Shown in pieces: positions 1 through 11,510 of a DNA stretch of 64,000 bases. Every line of letters begins with the position of its first letter. Within the stretch, counting starts at the first letter, position 1. Origin of the DNA: Leuctra nigra (Eukaryota > Arthropoda > Insecta > Plecoptera > Leuctridae); assembly GCA_934045905.1 (NCBI GenBank), contig OW203768.1, forward strand, positions 33,013,060 to 33,077,059, given 5' to 3'. Below the pieces are notes generated by a model. That model had not been told where the DNA came from. It saw only the letters and a program-made list of their open reading frames with translations, and ran no database searches. The translations under genes were made by a program, and so were the position numbers.

Positions 1-1010
1 AATATATTTGGACTTATAAAAATACAGAATCTGTTTGCAAAGAAAGATGATCACACTTACATTATGGTCGAGATGGTTTACAGTTAATAATGTTATTGAG
101 GGAGTCAACTCTGTAGGCTCGCAGCTTAGCTCGCAGCCAAGCTTTCATTTCATAGTTGAATGCTTTTTTGGATTTGATGCTTCTAATGCTCTCCGGGATC
201 AAATTATACAATTTTGGTCCCAAGAATATGGAATGTCTCTGGGTAATTCCTTTGTTGACTCTGGGTTGAAATAGTTTATTACTAGATTTGGATCGTGTTT
301 GCATACCGACGGCGACACATGTGCGAGTATTATTCTGGGTGGAAGGGCGTGTGGAAGTGGCTGTTTGGCGTGTATTTGCTGGAAGAGGGCAACGGCATAG
401 AGCTTACGCACTTGGAGTACCCTTGTTTGCTCATAGATTTTCTCAGTAGGATACCGCTGGTCAACTTTAAGGATAATTTTTAAAATTGTGTTTTGTATTG
501 ATGCTAAATTTTTTCATGTGGCAGTCATAGGCCCCACCCCAGCCAGTAATGCCGTATTGGATGATTGACTGAGCAAGAGCGTGATACACTTATTTTAAGC
601 AAGGAAAGGAGAGAATGGATCTGATGTTATAAAGGTTCATTATAATATATCTCAATTTTTTTCTACCGATAGTATGTGCTCGTTCCATTTTAGATGTTGA
701 TCAATAACAATTCCAATATATTTTGTTGATACAGTCTTCGCCAAGGCAAGGCAATTACAGTTTTGCGAGGCGACATTGCAGCTGTATTTGTGTATTTTTA
801 GAGAAGAATTTAGGGCTGAGTGTTTTTTCGAGGTGAGAATGTCATGTAAGTTGTCTTGTCATGATTAAGAGTGAGAAGGTTACAGTTTAGCCAAAGTTTT
901 ACTCTGTTAAGTCCAGCCTCCGCAAGAGCATGTACTGATTCCCAGCTACTTGAAGAGAAGAGTAGGACCGTGTCGCTGACGACTTCGCTGGCGTGGAGCG
1001 ACCGCTCCAC
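1..1010 (-). mobile_element. Non-LTR retrotransposon (LINE) fragment, reverse transcriptase C-terminal half, broken
   Basis: Read on the minus strand, the first block (1010-810) carries the RT palm motif region. SDTVLLFS stands where F/YADDT is usual, followed by a segment ending LNHDKTTYMTF. Farther on come KYIGIVID-like and KWNEH-like residues, then ALAQSIIQYGITGWGGAYD near 560. The C-terminal tail near 300-62 includes GPKLYNLIPESIRS and a lysine-rich F-x-x-x-x-K-A-W-L end. This is the usual order of palm, thumb and C-terminal region in Jockey/CR1-like LINEs. The reading frame shifts at least twice (near 810 and near 480), so it is a dead copy. The 5' side stops where a family A terminus (about 980-1013) is joined; the 3' end runs off the window. 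The family is clear, the clade is not. Confidence 0.75.
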
Positions 1011-1013
1011 TAG
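978..1013 (+). mobile_element. Solo terminus of the family A element
   Basis: Thirty-odd bases match the right end of family A, including the hairpin GTGGAGCG-AC-CGCTCCAC followed by CTAG. No other part of the element is present. It abuts the LINE coding sequence, so the local RT frame reads into it. Confidence 0.7.
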
Positions 1014-1079
1014 ATAAATAAAGATACATTGAAATTGAAAAATTGAAAAGATTATTCAACCCATAACAAATAATAGTAC

Positions 1080-1480
1080 AGGTCGTGGTTTAGGCACATC
1101 TCAACTATATACTGCGGAACTCACGCCTCATTGTATATTGTTTTGTCAGGTCGAACTATTCGACGATCGATCAGACATTTTGTACACACACTAATGCTGT
1201 AAGAGTGGTCTCGTATACAGTTTTTAAAGAGGATCCAGTGATTTTTTTTACATTATCAATGGAACCGTTTGCCCAATCAACTATAAACTTTGCAAATCGT
1301 TGGAACCAACATTTTAGGTGTCTTTTAAACTTTTCAGACACATAATGTCGAGAAATTTACCAATAAGAGTTATTGTTATTTTACGAACATTTTTATGCTT
1401 GTTCTGCAATCAATGTATTCAAAGAAAATGAAAAGCAAGATGATCACTGCTCCTCGACACGTCATGTCGCCATCTAGAGA
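1080..1480 (-). repeat. Dispersed repeat family C, diverged fragment
   Basis: Shares the string of phrases seen in other family C copies (53222-53880, 56560-56905, 63424-64000): a GATCGATCAGA block, a GGAACCAACATTTTAGGT block and a TTTTACGAACATTTT block in the same order. There is no coding capacity. Confidence 0.5.
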
Positions 1481-1546
1481 TCATATTAAATTCGCATGCA
1501 ATACGAACATCAAAGCGTTACAACATTTTCCTATAGTAATTAATAA

Positions 1547-3373
1547 CCCCATAAAAAAACACTTCGTGTAAAAATAACAGCCAAGTCTCTTCAACTAAAA
1601 AAAAATATGATATCTAAAAATTCTGCACTGAAAAGTAGTGATATCAAAAAATTAGCCAAGTCAAAACTTTATTTGAAAATCAAAAAATACTTGGAGCATC
1701 GTGTACTTATATAAATAGCTTGGAAGTATAGGCCAATTATAAAATATACATCAAATATACATACATACATACATAGTATACATACATACATAGGGCATTA
1801 CATAGTAATGCCCTAAAAAACTGATGCACCAAGTATTTTTTTATTTTCAAATAAAGTTTTGACTTGGCTCATTTTTTGATATCACTACTTTTCAGTGCAG
1901 AATTTTTAGATATCATATTTTTTTTTAGTTGAAGAGACTTGGCTGTTATTTTTACACGAAGTGTTTTTTTTATGGGGATATCACTCCTTTTTTTAGTTTC
2001 TTCTTAGAACTTGTGACAATCGAATGAACAATTACTAAATCCTTTAAAAAAATCACCCTTTACAATTTGGTTATTTTCATCAGGAATAGCAAAGGTTTCA
2101 TTCCAATCGGTCAACCCAGTTCCGAGATAATGCAACACTTCGGTTTTCAAAATGGCTGCTGAACTTTCTGCAGTGCCACATAGAATTTATAACTATAAAT
2201 GATGTGTATTATTTTAAGCTTTCTAAATATGTATTTATTGTATAGGAGGGGATTATAATAATTTATAAATTTGAATGACGTCATTTCCGGTCTCATTAAT
2301 AGGAAAATTCTAGTTTGACTGTTCCTATTCCATAAAGATGGCCTTCCGAATCGTTTGGCGCTAGTTTCATACCGATCTGTTTACCAGTTTTCGAGATATG
2401 ACGTTTCTTCCGGTTTCAAAATGGCTGCTGAAATCACGGACCCCTTGAATTATAATTTAAACATGATAACATTTTATTATAAGCTGTCTCAAATAGTATA
2501 TTTATTGCATTAAAATGTAAATGTGTGAGATTTTTAAAATGTGTGACGTCATTTCCGGTTTCGGTATGGGAAACTTCAAATATTGTTGATGATAATACAT
2601 AAAGTTGACCGTCTAAATTGTTTAGCGCTGGTTTCATTCAAATCTATTTAGCCGTTATTGAGATATGATGTCACTTCCGGTTTCAAAATAACAGCTTCCG
2701 GTTGGTTTTATAACAAGTCAAATGAGATATCAAAAGTACATACGTTACATAATTATCAAAATAATCGGATCAAATTTGTTGCCGAAATGCCAATCGATGA
2801 ATTTCAAATTTCATGACGTCATTTCCGGTTTCGTTAACATAAATTTTAGTCTGTTGCTATTGATAATCCATATAGTTGACCGTCCGAATCGTTTGGCGCT
2901 ATTTTCGTTCAAATCGGGACAGCCGTTGACGAGATATGACGTCACTTCCGGTTTCAAAATGGCGGTACAAAAAATTTCAAGGGGGGGAGGGCAAATCAGA
3001 CGCCAAAAGTGCACACGTGGTAAAAATGTGAGATCAATCGGTTCAGCCGTTTAGGCTGTGGCCTGTTTACCGGATTTTAGCTCCACCCTACTACTGAGAT
3101 TATTATTATGAAAACCGCCCTAAAACACTGTTTTCACGGCCCTCTAGCGCGCAAAGGGCGTAACCTATTGTTCCCAAATTTAGTATATGTTGTAGGGTGG
3201 GCCATAGCTCGAAATTAAAATATATCACAACAAAGTGAGATTTCCCAATTTTAAGATCCAGTAGGCCGAAAATGCCACTTTGATGCTTACAGTAAAAGTG
3301 GGTTTGCTCCAGCCTTTATATGAGAGTGTGCGCGCCGTACGACTTGGCTGGCGTGGAGCGACCGCTCCACTAG
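1547..3373 (+). mobile_element. Family A element, diverged copy (short hairpin form)
   Basis: The left 430 bp (1547-1978) is an inverted repeat: AAAAACACTTCGTGTAAA on the left and its complement near 1955-1975, with a loop containing an ATAC microsatellite (about 1755-1795). The body 1979-3060 holds about six diverged modules of the TGACGTCA-CTTCCGG-TTTCAAAATGGC type, at alternating spacings of about 122 and 146 bp. The right end has the conserved tail (TAGCGCGCAAAGGGCGTAACC, GCCATAGCTCGAAATTAA) and the terminal hairpin plus CTAG at 3370-3373. It encodes no transposase. It differs from the other copies by many substitutions and is older. Confidence 0.75.
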
Positions 3374-3534
3374 ATTAATGAAAGAGGAAACTATAGAAAA
3401 TTTCCCTGTTGTCCACTTAAATTAACCCAGAGAACGCTAGCCCTGTTGCCCTGTTGTGAATTTCCCTTGTCCACTTAAAAACATAAAATAACCGAAAGCA
3501 CCCAGACCTCGATTTAGCGATGCGTACAATATTT

Positions 3535-3625
3535 GTTCCTCCCCCCCCCCCCCCCCCCATGGCTTCCATGGCCGTGGGAATCGAACTTGGGTCTTGGGAG
3601 TGCGAGTACAGAGTATAAACAAACT
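3535..3625 (-). mobile_element. tRNA-derived SINE remnant with poly-C run
   Basis: On the minus strand, CAAGTTCGATTCCCACGG near 3585 matches a pol III B box (GGTTCGANTCC-like). It is followed by a run of about 19 C on the plus strand (3540-3558). No A box was recognised. From 3640 to 4150 I see no gene or repeat I can name. Confidence 0.35.
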
Positions 3626-4159
3626 TTCACTTGTACACTAATCGGTTCCTCTCGAATTCCTGGAATATTACATTATAAGATGAGAAGAGAGTTCTGTACT
3701 ATAATTCAAGTACTAATCCTTGGCTGCAATTACTTACAGCAGGGCCGTTTTGAAACATAGAAGTTGTGTCGGTAAAGCGATAATAATCAATGCGATAAGA
3801 CTCTTAAAATACGACAATGAAAAATTGGACAAATTTTTCCCCACACATACATTCTATGAACGAAAATATTGGGCCCACAGACTTATGCCGGGTCCAATAA
3901 AGAGATATACAGAGTTTCTATATGTATTTTCGACATAAATTTGAAATAACAAAATAAAATAAAATATACCACCAACAAAGAATTATGATTCTCTTCATTT
4001 TATGGAAAACACATTGTACATTCACTACTTTCAATAATTATTATGCAACAAAATTACCATTGGATTGTTCTACTAAAAATCAACATAAATAAATATATTA
4101 GACTATAATCTTGCAAATAGCACTTATTTTTTTATCGCACTTTTGTTTATTTTTCGCAT

Positions 4160-4400
4160 GTTAATTAGTGTACTCCAAAGGTTTGTAGACCCTAAGCGTG
4201 CCCCCTGTAAGGTTCAAAGGTCCCCGAGAGTTGGCCAAGCCCGCGTGCAGGTCGCACTAATGGCAGCTCGTCACTGAATAACCGAACAGCTGATGTTCGA
4301 TTATGACGTCACTCCCCACACTGTCACCTGGCGCGTGCGCAGTGCGTACAAACACGCTGGGATTTACCAGAGTCTTGCTACGCACAAAGAGCGTCATATT
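4160..4400. promoter_or_regulatory. GC-rich promoter-like segment
   Basis: This unique stretch is richer in CpG than its AT-rich surroundings. It contains TATGACGTCAC (CRE) at about 4300 and GGCGCGTGCGCAGTGCG (resembling the NRF-1 GCGCATGCGC repeat) at about 4329. No coding exon was found beside it. It could be a promoter or a TE remnant. The poly-G run of about 25 at 4493-4517 lies just downstream. Confidence 0.25.
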
Positions 4401-5142
4401 CGCTCATCACTCATCTATTGTCAAAATATATCGCCGTTATATTGTTCATATTTATAACCACTAATAGTCATGGAGTACCGGCGAAGTGTGACGAGGGGGG
4501 GGGGGGGGGGGGGGGGAGCCAATTGGGCCCTTGTCACCCGTCTCTGCCTGCAATCTAGAATTTTACAAGTGAATTGAGTAATTTTCATTTTAAAATAAAC
4601 GAATATATACAAAGATTTTGAACACTCTTTCACAAAAGTAACCGGTGCAAAGTTTTCTAGTTGGATGGTTGACATGAGGCGGTCGTGGTCTGTGTTAGGC
4701 GGGAACATTCCCATCATTCACCTATTGACTTAGACAAATGACGAAAGTACCTCAGAAAGGTAGAACCTGGATTCTGTAATGAACCGTGACCTCCGGAGTA
4801 CTAGTTCAAAGACTAAGTAAATTGTTGCAATTAAAAGCAAGTAATAGTTTGATTGATGAGGAACTACAGATGTGTTAATGTCAAGGTCCAAGTTCGATTC
4901 CCGCGGCTGTCCTTCCTGACTGAGGTCTTGTCGTGGTTTCCTTCAGTCAAAGGGTACAGGAAGAGTAGGTACAGAGGAATCAATACAAATCCCTATTTTA
5001 GAGAACATGAGAAACGAAATGGTGTGATTTTGTGTAGCGGCTTGTATGAACTTTGTTATGGAACTGTTGATACATTTGAACTGAACTGTCAATGCCAAGT
5101 CCAAGAATTTCACTTTGCCGACGCGTCAAATGGACTTGTGCC

Positions 5143-5804
5143 CAGGCGCGTAGGAAATGGAGGGGGGAGTGATGGTCAATGACCCCCCCCCCCACTTTTC
5201 ATCTTGACACCCCTAGATATAACCCCCAGATATACAAAAATGTTGATAAAGAGATCCAAAAATGCACAGATTTGTTCAATTATGAGGTTGAATTATCAAA
5301 AATTTCCCAAGTTTTGCAAAACTAATTAAACAGAGATATTATCCAATGCAATAAGACAATAACTCATTTTGTCCAACATGATCATCCTCATGAATACAAT
5401 TTAATAATTACACGTTAAACTATGATACCAAAACATTTACGTACAGATTTTTTTTTACTGCTTATTAGTTATTAGTTATTGCAACCGTTTTCATAGGAAT
5501 TCCAAAATCGATTCATAATCGATTCTCTTTAGGGATTTTATCGAATAACAAAATTTACAGATTATAATGCATTTTGTCTAAAGTTTCCCAAGAATATTGC
5601 ATATCACACATTTTAAATTTCTTTGAAAAGAATGAAATAACTTCAAATTCGATTCTTTTGTATCAAAAATTCAAAAAAAGTCCTGCAGGGCAATTTTAGG
5701 GTGCGACCCCCCAGACCACCTCGTAACGGCGACTACTTTTCCTCACATTCATTGATCCCGATAATTTTGACCCCCCCATTCAAAATGAAGTTCCTTCGCG
5801 CCTG
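5143..5804 (+). mobile_element. hAT-type MITE, CAGGCGCGTAGGA family (662 bp)
   Basis: Ends CAGGCGCGTAGGAA and TTCCTTCGCGCCTG form terminal inverted repeats. Flanking 8-mers cttgtgcc (5135-5142) and cttgtgca (5805-5812) match at 7 of 8 positions, the target duplication size of hAT elements. Poly-C/G runs sit just inside both ends. There is no transposase. Relatives are at 39773, 41468, 47838 and 57713. Confidence 0.85.
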
Positions 5805-5849
5805 CTTGTGCAGTTCTTCTAAAAGTAAATGTTGGGAATGTTTCCTTCT

Positions 5850-5978
5850 TATATCTCACGACGGCCTCCTTCCCTTCTCACTCTGTTTTCCTACTCGTGT
5901 ATATCTCCCTATGATCATCATAATCATCATCATCATCATCAGTCAGTTGCAGAACAGTGCGACGTTAAACGCCACAAA
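5850..5978 (+). mobile_element. SINE tail fragment
   Basis: A GACGGCCTCCTTCCCTTCTC block, an ATC microsatellite and GAACAGTGCGACGTTAAACG match, in order, the body and tail of the SINE family seen at 11000-11260 (minus) and 42400-42500. From 5979 to 6370 nothing else was recognised. Confidence 0.5.
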
Positions 5979-6382
5979 AGTAATATTTCAACTTTTCGTA
6001 AGAAAATTCTTGCAACAATAAATTTTCAGAAACTGGTGCAGATGGAAATTCCAAAACAGTTTACAAATAAAACCCCAGGAAATCAATTTTGGGACAATTA
6101 TTATTGAAATTTGCGTTGTTTGACGTGTCGTGATTGAAATGCAGCAATGCCGAGGTATTGGCTGGTGGATGATTGGAAACTGTGATCTGTACGGAGAATC
6201 AGGAGGTATAAATCATGAGTCACATCTGAGCGGGCTGTCAAGGTCGCGCCGAGATGCAGAGATGCAGGAAACTGCGAGATAATCTGGACCAGAGATCAGA
6301 GTTCCGAGAAGCTGATTTGTTCCATGCAAATGATCTCATTGCCCCCCCAGGCGACAGCAGGTCTTCAGCAGTGCGATCGACA

Positions 6383-7120
6383 CGAGTAGAATACACGCAA
6401 GAGGCTCCATTCCTTGGGAGAGACGAGTAGAATACACGCAAGAGGCTCCATTCCTTGGGAGAGACGAGTAGAATACACGCAAGAGGCTCCATTCCTTGGG
6501 AGAGACGAGTAGAATACACGCAAGAGGCTCCATATCTTGGGAGAGACGAGTAGAATACACGCAAGAGGCTCCATTCCTTGGGAGAGACGAGTAGAATACA
6601 CGCAAGAGGCTCCATTCCTTGGGAGAGACGAGTAGAATACACGCAAGAGGCTCCATTCCTTGGGAGAGTCGAGTAGAATACACGCAAGAGGCTCCATTCC
6701 TTGGGAGAGACGAGTAGAATACACGCAAGAGGCTCCATTGCTTGGGAGAGACGAGTAGAATACACGCAAGAGGCTCCATTCCTTGGGAGAGATGAGTAGA
6801 ATACACGCAAGAGGTTCCATTTCTTGGGAGAGACGAGTAGAATACACGCAAGAGGCTCCATTCCTTGGGAGAGACGAGTAGAATACACGCAAGAGGCTCC
6901 ATTCCTTGGGAGAGACGAGTAGAATACACGCAAGAGGCTCCATTCCTTGGAAGAGACGAGTAGAATACACGCAAGAGGCTCCATTCCTTGGGAGAGACGA
7001 GTAGAATACACGCAAGAGGCTCCATTCCTTGGGAGAGACGAGAAGAATACACGCAAGAGGCTCCATTCCTTGGGAGAGACGAGTAGAATACACGCAAGAT
7101 GCTCCATTCCTGGGGAGAGA
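6383..7120. repeat. 41-bp satellite array, 18 units
   Basis: A unit beginning CGAGTAGAATACACGCAAGA repeats 18 times with only scattered single-base changes. Because 41 is not divisible by 3 and no stop codon falls in the unit, all three minus frames stay open for about 240-290 codons, giving a 41-residue periodic translation in each. That is a by-product of the repeat. The flanks 7121-7490 hold no recognised gene. Confidence 0.95.
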
Positions 7121-7495
7121 ACACGTCTTTCAGCTTTCTAGATGCCGGGGACGGCTGTGGGATATCGGTGGGATCAAATGTTCCCAAATTTAACAATACT
7201 CATACATCTTTTTAACAATAATTGAATGCTAATTTTTCATTCGGCGGTATTGCAACCTCAGGAAATAGTTTTAAATAAAATTGAGAAAAATCTTAGACAA
7301 ACAGGGTTTCCATTTTTACTAATTACTCAAAAATGCATTCGGCTGTTTTGCAACTCTAGGTAATAGTTTTTAAAAAAATGGGGGGGGGGGAAACATCTGG
7401 GAAAATCCGGGTTTCCTTTAAAAAAATCTTATGTTTTTTGTAAGTATAACCCCAAAAATTGTAGGTCCTCTCAAGGGAATTAAATTGAGCCTTCA

Positions 7496-7496
7496 G

Positions 7497-7581
<85 letters not shown>

Positions 7582-7592
7582 CGTTGTCGTCG

Positions 7593-7648
<56 letters not shown>
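7496..7648. repeat. (TTG)n microsatellite
   Basis: About 50 TTG triplets with a TCG-rich interruption near 7581-7590. The minus strand would read as poly-Gln and the plus strand as poly-Leu; neither looks like a real protein. The 7650-8375 stretch is AT-rich with no recognised gene. Confidence 0.97.
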
Positions 7649-7650
<2 letters not shown>

Positions 7651-8375
7651 GAAAATATGGGAAATTTGCTTATAACCGTCCCCTTCACCCTATTGATTAC
7701 ACCAAACCGATTGCATCATACATGGCAAGAATGTATGGAATACGTAAGATGTATATGGTATGGTATTACCGACTAAACAGGCTCTCTAGTATTACTTACC
7801 TATAGGCACATATTTCCTGTAATCCAGCAATTCAAATCTCCAGCAATTCTCTTTCTCGCAAAGAAATTTTGGTTGACGACGAATTTATCTAACTTATAAT
7901 GAATTGAATTTTAAAACATAGTTTCACAAACCTTCTGGTGTATTACTTAATTAAGGCTGAAGGTCTACCGCTAAACATCTCACAAAATTAATTTAATTTG
8001 TCAGGTGTAAAATAAATTGGTTCACGGGTTTAGGCTTCAAACGATCACAACGGAGTATAGCTACTTGTTTTTACATCAGAACATGAATCAATGTAAAAGA
8101 TGTTAGCAAAGTGTAAACATCTAATCAATCAGATAGATAATTACTTCACTCATTATCATGGCAGTACCAATACTATTTATAGCTCTTTTCTCACATACCG
8201 ATCAAAACGTCACTTGTTATTTATTATTATTAATATTTATTCTATCCTCAATGGAATGCAATACCACTTGTGACTGTGAGGATAATGTAAGAAGATGTCG
8301 AGTGGCGTAACCACCGGGTGGCTGGGCGAGAACGAAGTGAGTATAATAGCCCAGTCATTTAAAGCAAAAAAAGAG

Positions 8376-9033
8376 CTGAACCCACCACTAATTGCAACAG
8401 AAGGTTTCAATATATGAATCGATTCAGAAAAATGCCCTCTACAACATATCCAAAATCCTCCCGAATCCGAGTGCCGGAAGCACTTCTTAATCAATTTTTA
8501 AGTTAATTTTCCATGTTTAGATTCAGATTGTTTATTTGTTACAAATAGTAAATGTTAATTCCATCTTCCGAAAAAAAGAATTTCACGTAACTCCGATTTT
8601 GACGAAACTTGGGAGAATTGTTCACCATCCTAAATGAACACAAATAGCTCTCTTAGCGTTTTCCTCTAAATCTCATCGTTTGGGAAATATGGTATTCGCA
8701 AAACGTAAAAATTACACTCAAAAAATCGTCGTAAACTAACTAAAATATGACTTTTCAATGGGCCATATTTCCCAAACGATAAGATTTAGAGGAAAACGCT
8801 AAGAGAGCTATTTGTGTTCATTTAAGATGGTGAACAATTCTGCCAAGTTTCGTCAAAATCGGAGTTACGTGAATTTATTTTTTCGGAAGATGAAATTAAC
8901 ATGGGAAATTAACTTAAAAATTGATTAAAAATTGCTTCCGGCACTCGGATTCTGGAGGATTTTGGATATGTTGTAGAGGGCATTCTGAATCGATTCATGT
9001 ATTGAAACCTTCTGTTGCAATTAGTGGTGGGTA
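8376..9033. repeat. Foldback element, 0.66 kb long inverted repeat
   Basis: Sequence from about 8385 to 8690 is repeated in reverse complement from 9030 back to about 8735. Matching blocks include CTCTACAACATATCCAAAAT/ATTTTGGATATGTTGTAGAG and TCTCTTAGCGTTTTCCTCTA/TAGAGGAAAACGCTAAGAGA. The loop is under 60 bp. No coding content. Confidence 0.85.
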
Positions 9034-9439
9034 TAATCACAAAATTACTTGACTATAACGAGGGCCTCGGGCTGGGCCGGCAAATGCCAGCGGCCCTTGA
9101 GTACCATTCAGATAAGACGTGTGCAATTAATTGTATTATATATTTACTATGATTATTATTAAAATTAAAATTATTAAAATGTGTAAAATTAAAATGTGGC
9201 GTGGAATGTGAACAGGGTTGAAATATCTTATCTGGCGAGAAAAGAACCCTGAAAAGGGCTTTATTTAAAAGATCGGCGATTTTGGGTGGAGGGAAGGAGG
9301 GGGGGGGGGGGGGGGGCAACACAATTTATTTTGGCCAGTGTCCCTTCCTTATCTAGTTGGGCCTAGAGCCATTGATCGATATATACAAAAATATTTCTTT
9401 CTTGAAAATACAAGTTCAAAATCAAGTCCAACAATGAGT

Positions 9440-9790
9440 TTTCAATTTTATGTCATCAAAGAATGAACAAATCTTTAACTTAAGAGGAAAACCATTTCGA
9501 ATTTGGTGTCTAACTTTAAAAATAGCACACGTTGGTATTGTTTTCAATTTTCTTTCTGATAGTACTTATGTCCATTATGTCTAAAAAAAATCAAATCTAT
9601 CGGCACAAAAAATAGATCTTCATTATAGCTTAAAAATGACACGGTTATCTTTGGCCGCCATAAGATAACATGGTGGAGACAAATCAATTTATCTCAGAAA
9701 CTAGACCCAAGAAGTGTTGAATTTGTTCAGGGATTGTGTATGGCATGATTGTCAATAAGTCACCAAAATGTCAAGTACATCGTAAACATT
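9440..9790. repeat. Dispersed repeat shared with the 38289 MITE
   Basis: Blocks ATAGCACACGTTGGTATTG, AAAATGACACGGTTATCTT and GGATTGTGTATGGCATGATT correspond in reverse complement to the left part of the element at 38289-38885. Terminal repeats were not recognised here. A poly-G run lies upstream at 9299-9316. The stretch 9800-10040 is unassigned. Confidence 0.55.
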
Positions 9791-10041
9791 GAGGGTTACC
9801 TATGATGGTTCTATCTTAATGGAGGAGAGGAAATCCAGTCAACTCCTAATGAAGATCGTTCTGTCAGCCGTTCACGGAGTTCGCGAACTCAGCTCAAATC
9901 TTTCTCCGTTTTCATATCTTTCAATCGTTATCAAAGATGGATTCTGGAAACTAATACGTGTGTACGAATCAGAACTGCAACGTTCTATCAAAACCATGCA
10001 GGCAAGAGTGAGCCTCCACAACCCGCGCCGTCGAGAGACTT

Positions 10042-10870
10042 AACAGGTGGAGGGAGGTCGTCACACTAACCCCAAACACCCCAGTCTCTCTGGCCCAACG
10101 GCAGCAACTAGCAAGGTATGAGAGATTGATAACAGGTGGAGGGAGGTCGTCACACTGACCCCCAAACACCCCAGTCTCTCTGGCCCAACGGCAGCAACAT
10201 GCAAGGTATGAGAGACTGATAACAAGTGGAGGGAGGTCGTCACACTAACCCCAAACACCCCCCAGTCACCAGGTCTCTCTGGCCCAACGGCAGCAACTAG
10301 CAGGATATGAGAGACTGATAACAGGTGGAGGGAGGTCGTCACACTAACCCCAAACACCCCAGTCTCTCTGGCCCAACGGCAGCAACTAGCAAGGTATGAG
10401 AGACTGATAACAGGTGGAGGGAGGTCGTCACACTAACCCCCAAACACCCCAGTCTCTCTGGCCCAACGGCAGCAACTAGCAAGGTATGAGAGACTGATAA
10501 CAGGTGGAGGGAGGTCGTCACACTAACCCCAAACACCCCCCAGTCACCAGGTCTCTCTGGCCCAACGGCAGCAACTAGCAAGGTATGAGAGACTGATAAC
10601 AGGTGGAGGGAGGTCGTCACACTAACCCCCAAACACCCCAGTCTCTCTGGCCCAACGGCAGCAACTAGCAAGGTATGAGAGACTGATAACAGGTGGAGGG
10701 AGGTCGTCACACTAACCCCAAACACCCCCCAGTCACCAGGTCTCTCTGGCCCAACGGCAGCAACTAGCAAGGTATGAGAGACTGATAACAGGTGGAGGGA
10801 GGTCGTCACACTAACCCCAAACACCCCCCAGTCACCAGTCTCTCTGGCCCAACGGCAGCAACTGGCAGGA
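10042..10870. repeat. 89/99-bp satellite array, about 9 units
   Basis: Units start AACAGGTGGAGGGAGGTCGT and end near GGTATGAGAGACTGAT. Lengths alternate between about 89 and 99 bp, the longer form carrying an extra CCAGTCACCAGG-type insert. The last unit is truncated into unique DNA. Open minus frames across it are repeat artefacts. Confidence 0.93.
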
Positions 10871-10999
10871 CAGAGTGGAATGGTGAGGTATCCAATACAC
10901 AAGCCGTTGGGAGTGCACCAACAGTCGAGTGTTTTTATATGTCACATCTAAGTTTGTTATGGTGTTGCATTGTTAAATAATATATTTGGTATTTCCACG

Positions 11000-11262
11000 C
11001 ATTTGGGTTCGAGTTCGATGTCCTGATTGTGGCGTCGCACTGTGCTGATACTAAGTTAATGGCGCCGGATGAATGATTATGATGATGAAGAATGTGTGCG
11101 TATGGACGGTGGAAAGGATGCGGTTGCGGCCTATTGGTAACGCAACTTACCAGCATTTGGCTCTTGACTGTGGGAAACCACGAAAAAGCCTCGAATCGAA
11201 CCCGGGCTTCCGCAATGCTAATTCAGAGCGTTACTTCCTGAGCCAACTTGTATCTTCTAAAT
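11000..11262 (-). mobile_element. tRNA-derived SINE
   Basis: On the minus strand, TTGGCTCAGGAAGTAACGC (A box) near 11250 is followed about 35 bp later by CCCGGGTTCGATTC (B box). After that come a GGCCGCAACCGC body and a tail GTCAGCACAGTGCGACGCC-like. The body recurs at 39178-39310 (minus) and 42400-42500 (plus). Confidence 0.75.
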
Positions 11263-11269
11263 ATCAGTT

Positions 11270-11510
11270 GTAAAGAAAATACAGTCCATTGATTTTACAT
11301 GCATCAAGGTGCGTTCCATAATACCTTCATGGAACATTTTTGTACATCTGAAAATAAACTTAAATTGTCAATAACTATTTATAGGTTTCTGAACGATTTG
11401 TATGAAAATTTGTTAACTGTTAATAAATATTGGTTTCTACGAACATTCCAAATTTCAGTTTGATTGGGTTAAGGGGTATTTTTAATTTTGAACCAAATAA
11501 TTAATAGATT
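11270..11510 (+). repeat. Dispersed repeat family C fragment
   Basis: Phrases such as CCAAATTTCAGTTTGATTGGG and a following Lys/Phe-rich AT block resemble the family C interior. The ends are not visible. Confidence 0.35.

Noticed and set aside
6238..7196. Three overlapping minus-strand frames with a 41-residue repeat
   Set aside because: A stop-free 41-bp unit opens all three frames equally; identity is at DNA level and no synonymous bias is visible.
7356..7688. Poly-Gln protein
   Set aside because: Only the TTG microsatellite; no conserved sequence around it.
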